This document shows, in pieces, positions 23,806-35,475 of a stretch of 64,000 nt of DNA. The stretch's first letter is position 1. Every line of letters starts with the position of its first letter. Below the pieces are notes generated by a model. That model did not search any database. It saw nothing but the letters and a program-made list of their open reading frames with translations, and was not told the origin of the DNA. The stretch spans positions 4,836,001 through 4,900,000 of the forward strand of contig JAVHKY010000052.1 in the NCBI GenBank assembly GCA_035079385.1. Direction: 5' to 3'. The DNA comes from Aspidiotus rigidus. Its lineage: Eukaryota > Arthropoda > Insecta > Hemiptera > Diaspididae. The position numbers were made by a program, and so were the translations under genes.

Positions 23806-24824
23806 GGAGTTCCGCGGACAAAAAAATCTTATACATATATAAGGAAACCTGAAATTTTTTTTATGCTAGTTGTGATCTAGGACCTCTAAAACGTCGAGAA
23901 AGTTCATTGCCTCCGTCCCCTTTTCACCTTGCTACGGGTGTAATACCTCACTTTTCTAGCTAGAAAAGTTGGTAAAACCATAACAAATGACATTTGTTTC
24001 GTCGCATGGTGATTAACAGAATACAAGTATAAGCAACAACCAGACGGAGGGCAAGGACTGAGCGGAGGGTACAAGTTTAATTGCGAGGAGTGTGGAGGCA
24101 TCTACATTGGTGAGACTGGGAGAAAGTATGATATCACGAGAATCACAAAACATCAAGGAAGAAAGAAGACCATCTTTATTTACATGATGTCTCCTCCGAA
24201 GATGCGTAGTGTAGCTTTTTCTATGCTAGCTTACTCCACTTGATTTATTATAGCGATTATATTGATTGATGATGACGTCATAGGGACGTCCTCCTCCACC
24301 AGTATATTTCTTACCTTAGTTAAACCTTGTACTCTGTGCTAACCAGCTTATAGGCTCACTTGTTTGTACAGGAGAGTACCCGTACAGGCCCATATAGCCT
24401 ACTGTACTAGAGAAGGGAAGATCAAAATTTTTCCAAATCCTCGAAGTGAATCAAGAATTGACGTCATCAAACGTGACAAAATCCGGGACGATTTTTTGTG
24501 ACGCTTTTTGCAGGAGTAGACCCAGTTGAAAACCTTCAAAAAACCGTCAAAAAAAGTGACAGATTTTTGTGACGGGTTTTTCAAGAGTAGTCTCAATCTT
24601 AAAAGTATATAAAAGGATAAAAAAGAAAAACTAAGAGACCTGGATACTGAGGCGTATGGCAACTCACAACTCGGACTTGTTTTTTTTTTGTTTATTTTGT
24701 AAATGTATAGGGGCTCTTGGCTTGCCAGGAGCGGTATTCTCAAAGCTCTGCTATGATAACCACTCCTTGCAACAAGTGTCTCTCGGCTGGAAATACTTAA
24801 ATTATAATTATTTGAGAGGATACT
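23806..24824. other. No gene seen
   Basis: Only chance frames are present. A short family B segment (GGATACTGAGGCGTATGGC) lies at about 24,629-24,665. Around 24,490-24,580 are two near-repeats of TTTTTGTGACG followed by a GGTTTTTCA-type segment. Confidence 0.4.
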
Positions 24825-25065
24825 TTGCATTCTGGATCTTGACCCAAATCCTTCAGGTTATAGATTTGAGAGGACCAAGAAGATATGGATCTTCTGATTT
24901 CCTGATCTTAACACGGAAAAAAACTAGATCTCTTGAGCTCTAAATCTTGGTTGAAAAAAAGACTCCAGATCTCTAAAAAGAGAATGATGAATTTTCGTTA
25001 TCTTATTGTCAAGGAGAAGAAAACCAAGAAACCCGGGTACTGAGGCACGTGACGACTCAGTCAGG
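24825..25065. repeat. Dispersed repeat family B, copy 2
   Basis: It aligns with 2,290-2,520. Landmarks are CAGGTTATAGATTTGAGAGG, ACTAGATCTCTTGAGC and GGGTACTGAGGCACGTGACG. It lies outside the 1-3,955 element, which shows that the unit is an independent dispersed repeat. Confidence 0.5.
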
Positions 25066-26689
25066 TAAAAGCTCCATAAAATGAGGAACATTATAGTTGC
25101 TTTGTATGCTTTTCTTCCTATTTTTATTCTCAAAATTCGAGTATTTTCGGTATTATTCTCTATTAGCTTCAACAGTCACATCATTTTTCTACTCAGTAGT
25201 CAAGGTCCATTTGATAATGAGTATGTTCTTTTGCAAAAGCTTCCTTTTAAAAGAGGGGGTAAGCGAGGGCGAAAAAGGCGAGTTTCGAAAAACGAATTTA
25301 GAAAAGAAATCAGCTAGAAAGACGTGAACCGTATACTTGTTTAAAGAAATAGAAGTTGAATGGACGTGATTATGATACAAAGCGTATTTTAGTATACCAG
25401 CCGTGGAGAAGGGGAAGAAAATTTAGTTCAAGTGATGAATATGAACAAATAACACTTGTGTACGCTACATGAGAATGATTTCCAAGCCAAGAAACTCAAG
25501 ACGGCGAGCACTTTCTACCTGCCTCCATGAACTAATATCGCACAAAGCAATTATACCAAAACTCCATACCGCACGTAATATCCGGTCCGATATCAAGACG
25601 TAATTTCCGGTCAAAAATTTTTCATATCGAATGAGTAAATGGGTTTTGGGGTGCGTGCCTTCTCCCGCGATTTACCGCGATTCTACGAATACAAGTATCA
25701 ATTATAAATGCGGAATACAATCCAGCACTTGAAAAATTTTGAAGAGCTAAGACACTCCTCGAAAAATATTACCAACTACAACTTGTAAGATGCAGTCGCG
25801 TATTTTGTAAAACGGTTGAATTTAACCAATAATTAGCGCCGTCGAGACGATATTATATTACACAAAAACATTTGCCAGTAGGGGAGAAAAACGCTTATAT
25901 ATTTAATAACCTTTTACGCCATCCTTTCAAAGATATCAATTAGCTTTTACAAAATAACCCTCGTTTGCTCGGACAATTTGAAGGACGAGATTTGTTTCTA
26001 TTCATGAAGGTCCGCGCTATTAAATTAACTCGAAACGTCGTTTTCTGACGACGGAATTCGTACAATTTCATTTGACCATCATCATCTCTCCCTTACTCTG
26101 GCAATTTGTATTTTTCATCGTATCCTCGACCGAGAGAGGTTTCTTTTTAATAACGTTTCAGAGTAATACCTTAATTATTTTAATGAAACCTAATGTCGCT
26201 GACCACTTCTGATGGTGGATTGTTGCAGGGTCCGATTCGCCTGGTACAAAACTTACTTATAACCTTCGTAATACTCGCATGATATATAATTCGAAAGTTT
26301 ACCAATTAATTCGAGAAAACGTGAGGCCAACATTCTACACGTAGTATGTACGAGTGTATACAAAAGGAATTAGGTTCCTCTTTTGATACTGCACTTTGTT
26401 TGAATACTAGGCCTATACTTGTGTACCTACGTAATTTTCGTATATCTTTCTCCTTCCTTCCCTCTTCTCCTGTATCGTTGCGAAGCGTCAGTACTTATCT
26501 CTAAAATAGGGTTTTTCCTGATCGACACTTCGTACCTGTATTCTTTGATATAATTGCTGTATTGTACGAGTATGTATTTTTTCAGTTCCGTTCTGTTATT
26601 CTCTTTCTGAAGCGTTGTTGTGTCGTCCTCACACGCTTTCCGTTAATACAAATATATTTTTCTCATCTGCGAATATATAATTTTGTCTG
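25066..26689. other. No gene seen
   Basis: AT-rich sequence with chance frames only. No repeat boundary was recognised. Confidence 0.5.
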
Positions 26690-27048
26690 TTTACTTTTTA
26701 TTGATTTCCCCGATCCAGTGGGCCGGGCATTCTGTCACAAAGGTGACGTCCACGCTGGACCCATAGCCCCGGTGGAATCGAGCGGGAGTGGTGCCAGCAT
26801 TCACCACTTGTAGACTTTTGTCGGCAATCCACTCCCCTATGATATATCGTCCAAGGTCCATCCGGCTGGAGCGCCATTCCTCTGAACCCGCGTTGAAATT
26901 TCCGGCCACTATGCATTCTTTCCCGCATCTCTTTGATAGTCTGATTGCTGACCACATGACTTGCGTTTCTTCCCTCTTCTTGGCTGCAGACTGAGCATTC
27001 GGGTTCTCGGGTACAGTCCCGGAGCTTGTGGTCATCTTCTCGGCACCA

Positions 27049-27080
<32 letters not shown>

Positions 27081-27140
27081 TCGCTTGTGCCGTGTGCAGC
27101 ACCGCACTCTCCATGATGGAGTGGGTGCGGATAGCTTCAA
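26690..27140 (-). pseudogene. R1-like LINE: gag zinc-knuckle tail joined to endonuclease remnant
   Basis: Two overlapping minus-strand frames are meaningful. One gives a zinc-knuckle-like C-R-E-D-D-H-K-L-R-D-C segment followed by P-E-C-S-V-C (about 26,990-27,045), as at the end of R1-type ORF1. The other gives C-I-V-A-G-N-F-N-A-G-S-E-E-W (about 26,875-26,915) and then SSVDVTFVTECPAHW (about 26,725-26,765), matching the G-D-F-N-A and V-D-x-T blocks of APE-type endonucleases. The D of the G-D-F-N catalytic box is N here, which would be inactivating. The two parts abut without the usual N-terminal endonuclease, so a deletion joined them. An (AAT)10 run lies on the 5' side of the knuckle. Confidence 0.7.
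27051..27080. repeat. (AAT)10 microsatellite
   Basis: Thirty bases of perfect AAT repeat lie within the LINE remnant. In the overlapping minus-strand frames it reads as poly-Tyr or poly-Ile and has no protein meaning. Confidence 0.9.
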
Positions 27141-27468
27141 GAATCGACGCTTTTGGGTATAACTTTAGACTTTCGAAAAATGTCCTCGATAAAACCCCCG
27201 TCTTTTATTCGGCCCAAGCTGCAAAGCACCCCGGAACGTAAAACAGTAGAACACACAACAACACCAACTTAGATAATACAGTAGATCACTGTTGGAGTCT
27301 CTTTACCTTCTTCTTTCTTCAGGGATGATCTTCCTCTACTTCCTGCACATCTGGATGTGGATGGTACACAGGTGTTGAGTAGGCCATTGCGTGGTTCTGC
27401 ATTTGCCTATTTCGTTCCTAGTCCATCTTCTTCTTCATGACGGTGGTGGCAAATGCAGACACCTGGTT

Positions 27469-27717
27469 TCATGCTTCTTCGGAATGTAGCATGGTGGGTA
27501 CCAGGCTACTCGGGGTAAGTGTTTTTTCCACCCCGATCTCTTGAAGAGACCAACTCAGCTCATCCCGTCCACGCCTCCGCGCCTCACATTCCAGTACGGT
27601 GTGCCGTGGTCCATCCTCCCACCCTTGGTTACAGTGTGAAGACTTTGCCTGCTCAAGTGTGTTTATCTCCTCATGAAGGTAATTGTTGAAGCAGCCATGG
27701 TCGCTCAACACCTGCAT
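27469..27717 (-). pseudogene. R1-like LINE: C-terminal segment after the RT
   Basis: The minus-strand frame gives QVLSDHGCFNNYLHEE, then S-S-H-C-N-Q-G-W-E-D-G-P-R-H-T-V-L-E-C and a final L-V-P-T-M-L-H-S-E-E-A. This pattern (L-x-G-H-G-C-F ... C-x-x-C ... H-x-x-x-E-C ... M-L-x-S-E-E-A) is the R1-clade C-terminus. The first Cys of the Cys-His box is Ser here. It lies upstream, in the minus sense, of the endonuclease piece at 26.7-27.1 kb, so the order is tail then head. These are either two elements in tandem or one rearranged one. Confidence 0.7.
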
Positions 27718-30493
27718 CAGGTGAAAGTTCAGCTGACCATGGACTCTTTTAGGTCGCGTATTAACACACGATTGTAGCTCGCTCTACACATAGGCAATTC
27801 TTGCTTTCTATTTTGCGAGCAAGGAGCGCCTGGTCTCCTGCACTACCAGATAGATAACACGTAGGAAAATAAGTATGCAATATGGGGTACTGGAAAACTG
27901 CGATCTCCTAGGTGTTTATTCCAGCCTCTGGGCATCCAATTTTCCCCTTATAGTATATATGGGTGGTTCTGTGATGATTAAAATTAGGCTTGACATGTGC
28001 AGCAATGGTCAAATCGACGCAATACGGACTTCAATTTTCAGTCGACATTAAAATCTAAAACCCGGTGCAGCGTTGACTCATTTTTGACCTCGATTCTGGA
28101 ACCCTGTCAAATTGTGCATTTAAAATCTTCAAAATTCCGTCGGGATTTGCAAGTCTTATCCCAATGAACGACGTACAACCTATTGACACAAAACTGACAT
28201 TGATTTCTAGTCGATATGAATTTATAGTATCGAAGATCGACTCAATTTTGACGTCGATGATGAGTGGGCGATGAAAAAAAGGGGTTGATTTTGAGGCGAC
28301 ATCTTCGGGTTTGGTCGATTTGCGGTCGACATTGGATGAAACTTGGTTTTGATTCCACTTTCGGTCGAAATAGCGTTATGATCTGGAATTGAAATACTTT
28401 ATCGGAATTTGACTTGAGAAGACCTGCAGACATCGCGAGTTCTCCGTTTTCATCGCACTTGACAAAGACACCCCGTTATCCTTCTTCTTGTCAATTGGTT
28501 GGTATTTCGTCGCATAAATTCATTCGCAATTTCTCATCTTTGAACTTGACGATTTTATATTGTCTTCAACTCTAAAATTAGATTGCTGGTATACCTGTTG
28601 AAATCATCATATCCTGGCACAAAAAAATTATTTTCAATTTGGAACTTTTTTTGTTGTAATTGTACGGAATTTCGAAGTATAGAATCTTTTCTATAATGCT
28701 GTTTCTGTTTACATAGCTGTATATCTCACGTCATTTTGTGTAAGGTACTGATACTTTTCACGAGCTTAATATCTGTTTAGAAAAGGTCATTCATAAAAAT
28801 ATATCGTTCTCGGATTGAAGGGGCTAGAAGAAAATGTACATGTATTCATTTATGAAAGTATAATTTATCTACAATTTTATGTAAGACCTCATACCTCGTG
28901 GGTGTATAAGATCAATCTGGGATAGATGGTTGTTCATCAAAGATCTATTCAAACATATTAACGCCAGGAATAGACTTTCGAAACAGGTTATTAGTCACAG
29001 AAAGTGGATCCTGCACGAATACTTCAACTCATTCCATGACAGATGCTAATGAATACGAGTATTTTGTAGATTACTATCGAACCACCACTGTTACAATCAT
29101 AACCTTATCATCCCTCTGTTTGTACTTCTTGGGGGTTTTGATTTCATCCATTTGAAAGGTACCTACGTACAGTAACACCGGTCTAGCTTCTTTTCCTAAA
29201 TCTATTAATGCACAAAATTCGACAATGAGTAAAACGGGGCATACACATATACCCAACCTCACTCTCACTATGTATACAATATTTTGTAATAGCAGTTATC
29301 ATATAGATTGCTAATTTTCTTTCGTTATAATTTACGTTGACTGTTTTTTTTTTCTTTCTTTCTTTTCTTTCACCTTCCCTCTTTATTTCATAAATTTATT
29401 TTTCCCGTCATCTTTGAATTGTCACAGTTCCATCAATTGTGAAGAACTGAATGTGTGTATGTGTGTACAAATATATTGTATACATTATGTGTATATGTTA
29501 TGTTGTTATATTCAATCTGCCCTATAATGGGCGCATGAGAATGGGTGAGAAAAGCGTGAAGAATGTGACAGCTGAAAGAATGTACTTTTAATCGATGCAA
29601 TATGACTCGCGGATGCGGTGAGCAGAACCAAATCGTCTTAACATCACCGCCTTTTTTTTCTCTTTTTTTTTTCCTTTTCGCGATCTCTAAATGCCCTCTT
29701 CTCGTTGTTTGTGGAGATAATCGGTGACAAAAGACGAAAAGCACTTTTACCTTTGTGTCGTAATTTAAATCAATATTTTGAAAATTTTGTCACGCAACAT
29801 ATCCTTGTCGAGGTTCAAACCGATTCTAAATGGACTTTTTCTTTCTTCTTTCCTTTCTATCTCCCTCTATCTACAATGTACACATTCCCTTTCCTAAATA
29901 AATCTACAAATTTCATTCTCGCGTACATTCAATCTTACACGTATGCTGTGCGCGATGTGATTTGTGCCACCGTAAATCTAGCAATGCGGGAAATGGTTTT
30001 TGTATTATAATATGCAAGGTGTATAATGTATATGTTCGGCCCCATTTAAATGAAAATTGCTCTTGAAAAGTATATTAAATAGCTATTACAGGGAAGTTGA
30101 AAGGTATACAAATTGTAAGATCGAAATTATTCTTTTTGTTGAATTCGTCCCTTCTACTCTACATGGTAATATTATTTTTTTTTTCTTATTGCGCGTGATG
30201 AGCAAATTCGATGTAACGAGAAATTACAATTTTATTGTAACCTAATATAATGCACCGTTACCGCTCATTGAGTAAAATTGTAGAATCATCTATTTCATTG
30301 ATATTACGGCCAAAAGTAACGGTTTTCAACAACTTAAAATATTATCTTGTACTTTCTTTCAAAGTGTGTGATATTTTCAACTCATATAAGAACCAATGCA
30401 GGTTCAATTGTCTTGACAGTCGTTCAACAGTAACTTGATAACAAAAGGGAGGACCCGGTTTTAGTCAAGTGAATGAAAGGGTTTGACGTATTA
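27718..30493. other. No gene seen; TCGA-rich repeat near 28.2 kb
   Basis: Bases 28,200-28,400 carry many GTCGA/TCGAC words and resemble 33,890-34,080 (see repeat C). Bases 29,450-29,500 are a degenerate GT/AT run. No coding signature was seen. Confidence 0.45.
28205..28400. repeat. Dispersed repeat C, copy 1 (TCGA-rich)
   Basis: It shares GACTCAATTTTGACG-CGA followed by a GAGTGG/GGTAT segment and a TTTGAG...GGTCGAT segment with 33,890-34,000. The copies are strongly diverged. Confidence 0.4.
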
Positions 30494-30566
30494 TTGAAAG
30501 ATAACGAGAATTACGCACAGGCACATGACGATCGTTACGTGCCTGTGTAACTCTCGTTATCTTTCA
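30494..30566. repeat. 73-bp near-perfect palindrome, stem about 30 bp
   Basis: TGAAAGATAACGAGA-TTAC plus ACAGGCAC is mirrored by its complement ending CTTTCA, with one mismatch and one extra base. The centre is ATGACGATCGTTACGT. The size fits a very small MITE or a hairpin RNA precursor. A GGCACGTAACGAT word matching its centre recurs at 11,141-11,155. Confidence 0.75.
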
Positions 30567-30777
30567 TTTATTTTGAATTATGGTTCGTAACCATCAGGAC
30601 TCAGTTTAATTTGACGTATCATAGCGGTAGGCGAAAATACACCAAAAATCGACTTAAAATAATAATAAATATAATTCACTCTTTGACGCTAAAAGCGGTC
30701 TTCAGCTCCAGCGCCACAGAATTGAACCAAACTTCACGTATATATTTTTATAATCGTAGTCATTAAATATACTTTCA

Positions 30778-30803
30778 TTATTATTATTATTATTATTATT
30801 ATT
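30778..30803. repeat. (TTA)n microsatellite
   Basis: Eight or more TTA units are followed by a T run. The poly-Asn frame on the minus strand is an artefact of this repeat. Confidence 0.9.
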
Positions 30804-31030
30804 TTTTTTTTTATTAACACCGCTTATTGAAAAAAATAAAGAGAAAAAAAATACGGCTAAATCCTTGCTTCGACAATGAATCAATTCGCCCTGAATTTAA
30901 AATAACAAAAGAAGAAGATCAAAAATAGAACAAAAAGAAGCGAAAAGGGAGCAATTGTGTACAGTGACGAAAAGTAAAGTTTCAGACAAAAATTAATTAA
31001 TAATAGTAAAAAAAAAAAAAAAAAATAGAG

Positions 31031-32576
31031 TTAAATTGTGATAGTGGGAAAGAGGGAATAAATGTAAGAGTAGATGGTAGGGAAGACGGAAAGATTTGTG
31101 ACTTGGAGGCAATTAAGTGCAGCAAAAGGACGTGGGATGTTGAAGTTGGTAAGTAAAGAATGAAATGTTTTTTGTTGAGTGGTAAGGTGAGGGCATTGGA
31201 AAAGAAAATAATTCAGGTCTGCAGCTATTATGTACCTCGTATGAAAGGGGTAAACAGGAGAAAAATGTGGAAGGAATTTAGATAGATTATAGGGGAGTCT
31301 ATTGTGATCGAAACGAAGTCTGCAAATTGTGACTGTGAATTTCCGGTTTACATAGTTTGACAATGTAAACCAGGGATGGTTAGTGATAGAGCTTTCAAGG
31401 TGGAAGTATTGGGAGGATTGGCGAATGTTTTCACTGTAGTACCTATGCCACCTGTCTTCGTTTTCTTCTCGGGCGATGCCTAAGAGAAAATTTGAGCCAA
31501 CGAAATGTCAACAGACTGCGATGAACAACCAGCGGGTCACGGACGTTTCGGCGCGGTCGTTTCGGCACGGGGTACTTTTGGAACCAGCTTTGGCTCTTAA
31601 ATCAACTCGTTCATTGCCGACAATGCCCCTGTGACTAGGAATCCACATGAATGAAGTATAAACATTATGAGAGTGTAGGAGATGTTGAAGTATAAAGCGA
31701 ATTTGAATGATAGTGGGCCAGGTTTTGCGGTTGAAAGGCGAATTTGTAATTGTATGGAAAGCAGAAAGAGACACGAGAGGTTAATTCCTTAATTTTTTTT
31801 TTTTTTGAGAGAGAGAGAGAGTCTGGAGCGATGAGTATATTTTTGTGGTGAGAATGAGCAGGTAGAGTAAGATGAAGGATGAAGACTGCAGCCAGTTAAC
31901 AGTCATAAGACGAAGAACCGGGGCATATTTGAAAACTTTTTACAACTCCTGAGAGCGAGTCGTAAATAGCTGCTGCATCACAACCGGCTGCCATCTTGGA
32001 ACTATCGGTGTATATTATGCGGTAATTTTGAAATTCAGTAGAAAAAAGTTCAAAAAACTGTTGAGGTATACTAAGTTCAGGTGAAAAAATGTCTCAAGGG
32101 CAACGATGGAAGCTTTGAAAATAGGAAAGTTGTTTATAAGGGTAACCATCTATGGACGAAAGCGAGTGAAGAAGTTTTGAGTATTTTTTTAATGTGCGAG
32201 ATAGCAATGGTTTTTTCGAAGGGATGAAGCGCCAATTTTGCGAAATGTATGAGAAAGAAAGGAGAAGCTTCTTATCAGACCAGGAAACCAGGCGAGTACA
32301 GTATTTCTGGGCGAAGTAGATTTTGCGGAGTTGTAAGGGAGGAATTTTTGCTTCGGTTTCCGTAGCCGCGATTGTGGTAGTCTTGATGGTTCCGAAAATA
32401 AAGCGAAGGGCCTGATTTTGAATTACATCTAGTTTATGTAGATTAAAGGGAATGCCCGAACCGGTCAAGAAAGCACCATATTCAATTTTGCTGCGGATAA
32501 GAGCTTTGTATAGCATGGACAGAATGGTGGCATCTCCACCCCATTGAGTACTGGACAAGGTTTGGATAATGCACAT
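31031..32576 (-). pseudogene. I-like LINE: RT thumb, RNase H and C-terminus, broken
   Basis: From high to low coordinate on the minus strand, the first block gives MLYKALIRSKIEYGAFLTGS and a K-L-D-V-I-Q-N-Q-A-L-R-F-I-F-G segment (32,390-32,530), the end of the RT. Next comes I-I-Y-T-D-S-S-K-M-A-A-G (about 31,985-32,020), the first RNase H Asp box, and TSFMWIPSHRGIVGNERVD (about 31,600-31,660). The last block is CRLRFDHNRLPYNLSKF and DLNYFLFQCP (31,190-31,330). Frames change at each break. A TTCGG array interrupts just after the RNase H HxG box. Same clade and orientation as the copies at 4.6 and 63.6 kb. Confidence 0.8.
31541..31580. repeat. Short TTCGG array, period 14-15 nt, inside LINE RNase H
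   Basis: GGACGTTTCGGCGC, GGTCGTTTCGGCAC and GGGGTACTTTTGG follow one another, with TCGG at 31,548 and 31,562 and a TTGG near 31,578. It breaks the RNase H frame. The motif and period are like those of the 5,323-5,448 array. Confidence 0.55.
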
Positions 32577-34861
32577 GGCTCGAAAACATTTTTTCCGACG
32601 ATATATGTATATTTCAAATCACGTATACATTTTCATGATCCTAATAACGTATACATATATTGTCATAATCTCAATCACGTATTCATTAAGGTCAAGAGCT
32701 TTCTAGTTCAACAGAAAACGTGATCCCATCAATCCAGTTTTTAACCAAATATTACGTATATACAGAGTAAGATGATTTCTAATAGTCGAGCGATTAATTC
32801 CTATCGCGAGTCGCTTTCGATGAGCACTCTCGCTGTCTGTTAAAAGCAGTAAATAAACTATTCGTGTTATGTCTTCATTATAAATTCAATTTTCGAGGTC
32901 GTGGCAGCGAGAGGAGACGTTGACCGCCGTTCGACCAGGAATCAATGATTTTGATGGGTAAAAGTTTTTTAGAATGTATCTAAAAACAATTCACAGTCAA
33001 ATTTTGATACGTAATATTTTTCGAGATTTCAGGGCTTCACCCTCTCCTGAATACCTCCCATAATTTATGGACGTCAACCCACCCTAAGGCAATTTTAAGA
33101 ATCTCAATTATGTTTGACCAGTGCAGCAGAAGAAATGAAGAAGAATATCGCAGGGGACAGGACTGTCGCAGATCGTTCGCCAAGTTGAAGTTGACATAAT
33201 AATTATAGCAATATGCACAAATTACCGTTATAGGTTTATAAACAATGATAAATGGGTCAACAGTGGTGGTCGCTTTCGTGTGTACGAAAATTTGTACGTC
33301 ATTTTTCCAAATGAACATATTGCTAATTATTTGCAATGATTTTTTCGACTTGGTGAGCGTCTCAGGGAGTATCTATCCTTTAAACTTTTTTCAAATAAAG
33401 TATACAACGCAGGGATGACATCACCGCTTGATGGCGCCACAAACAAGTATAATTACGCTATAAATGCGTAAAATTTTAGTATGAGTATTACTCGTAATTA
33501 ACATAAGATATTATGAGTATATTCAGGTGATAGAAATAAAAAGATAGCGATAATATTAATGTGAATTGCTAGGGCAGTGAATGATAATGAAGAGCAAGTG
33601 AGACCAAATGAAAGCGAAACATATCCATGATTTTATGTTTTCCTTAAAGGAAGAAATTTTGAAAAAAGTTTCATTCATTAAAGTTTTCTTGTCTCATGCA
33701 TCGTAATTTTTAGAAAAATATAGTTTATTGTAAGTAAGTATTCACAAAAAAATTCATTTGAAATAAACACAAATAAAATGATCGATAATTATTCCGATCC
33801 TGTATCTATTTTTTTGATATCAAGAAACCCTTCTAGATTGATTGACGCAACAATTTTGGGATAGATATAATTCTGAAGGCTTATACCGGGAATCGAGTCA
33901 ATTTTGACGACGAGTCGATGGTATAAGGAGCGGTCTATTTTGAGTCAACTTCCAGTCATTAGTGGTCGATATTGAGCAAAACTAAATTAACTCGAAATCG
34001 TGGTATTTTTTTCGATCACGGAATTCGGAAGTCGACAGAAGTTGTAATCGACCCCGCCTTCCATTAATCGATATTCGTCTACGACAGCTAGCGGCTAAGA
34101 AATTACCGAAATGTTCTCTAACCTTGAAATGGAGAAATCAAAATTTAAAATTTTCGCCTTCAGCACATCTTTTTGTCTCTAATTTCATCCTGCTCAGGCC
34201 ATCATATTAACATCACCTAGGGTATCGAGTTCAAAATACGAAAACTGTTGATGTGTTACTGAATATACGCTTATCATTTGGCGGAAATGAGATATTGTAA
34301 TAAAAAAAAAAAATACTCGTGGGGCGTTGCGGAGGTATAAGTACCTACCCTTGTCAACAGAACAGAAGTCGAAATTATCTTCTCCTCTTTCCGTCTTTTC
34401 TTCTCTCATGTAACATGTCAGCTGTAAGATTAATCACTTGTCGGGCACAGCAATAGGTAGCACGACAGAAAAAAAAGTATTATTTGTTTTTGGCGCAAAC
34501 GTATAATCTTCTACAAGCTAATGAGCGTATTTTAATCCTGCCAATCGTTGTCAATTCTAATCGGTTGTTCTAATTCTTCCTTCTTCTGCCTCGCATGGGA
34601 TATAGCTGAAAAGTTGCCTTTTTCATTGTTTGCTGTGGTTCTTTTCCTCTTTCTTTTCTTTTCCAGTTCTTGTTTCAAGTAATTAAAAGGGAGATATACT
34701 TCAGTACACCAAGGAAAGTCGTTTAGACGACACATACGGAACAGTAAAGAAGGGAAAAGGAACTTCAAATTTTAGTCGTTTAGACGGCAATGCATGTGAA
34801 GCTCTTTTGTATGTATGAACAGCTCTAGACATGAATCATAAATCAGAATTACACCTCTAGT
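32577..34861. other. No gene seen; short tandem and repeat C traces
   Basis: Bases 32,615-32,690 contain three degenerate units beginning ACGTATACAT or ACGTATTCATT. Bases 34,700-34,790 carry the word AGTCGTTTAGACG twice. Otherwise AT-rich and non-coding. Confidence 0.4.
33885..34090. repeat. Dispersed repeat C, copy 2 (TCGA-rich)
   Basis: It contains AATCGAGTCAATTTTGACGA and GGTCTATTTTGAGTCAAC, comparable with 28,225-28,320, plus several TCGA words. Confidence 0.4.
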
Positions 34862-35475
34862 GTCACTGCCATGTTACAAACTTTGAAGGACAGAGGTACA
34901 TTTGAGAAGGCCGTAAAATTGTTCATTGAAAAGTGGAACAAAGAACTGCCAATATTTGTAGCGTATTTCAAGAAAAACTGTATCGAAAAGGACGCGCAGT
35001 GGTATGAAGGCGCGGCTGCTGGCTACCGGCTACAAATAATGGTCCGGAAGGGACGAATGCGACCATCAAAAAAGCTCATACGTTCCAGGAGAGACTCCCA
35101 GTTGGGCAATTTCTCAATCACGTACTTGATTTGGGTATCGATTGGTCGAAGCAGCGTGACCCAACTTCCGCTAATTGTATTTTCTTTGCTGAGTCACCTG
35201 ATATTACACTGAAAATATGGACAGGAAAGCACTGAAATAACCTCACCTCACGGTGAACCTGGTTTCGAGCGGTTCTTCATATCTGCGGGTTGGAACAAAC
35301 CAATAACGAAGCAGATGTTAGCCTCTTTCCTGACTGAACAGGGCCAATGGGGTTCGTTTGCGAATTTCAAGAAAGCAGGTCACAGCGTGTGGGAAAATAC
35401 TGGTTGACCGCGATGATGTGAAGAAATCTTCCTGTACGTGTCCTTCCTTCACGAAAAATTTTTTGTGCAAACAAT
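34862..35475 (+). pseudogene. MULE (Mutator-like) transposase, C-terminal part
   Basis: The first frame gives LKDRGTFEKAVKLFIEKWNK and WYEGAAAGY. After a frameshift near 35,025 it continues P-A-T-N-N-G-P-E-G-T-N-A-T-I-K-K, then H-T-F-Q-E-R-L-P-V-G-Q-F-L. The block W-Y-E-G-A-x-x-G-Y-P-A-T-N-N-x-x-E-x-T-N is characteristic of MULE transposases. Near 35,430-35,470 a SWIM-like zinc box C-T-C-P-S-F-T-K-N-F-L-C-K-Q appears, with the final His replaced by Gln and a stop after it. No catalytic core upstream and no terminal repeats were seen, so this is a fragment. Confidence 0.8.

Noticed and set aside
24399..24830. 143-codon minus-strand frame
   Set aside because: It runs through repeat family B sequence and low-complexity Ser/Leu-rich translation, with no conserved pattern.
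30702..30884. Minus-strand frame with a poly-Asn run
   Set aside because: It is created by the (TTA)n microsatellite and has no other protein signal.
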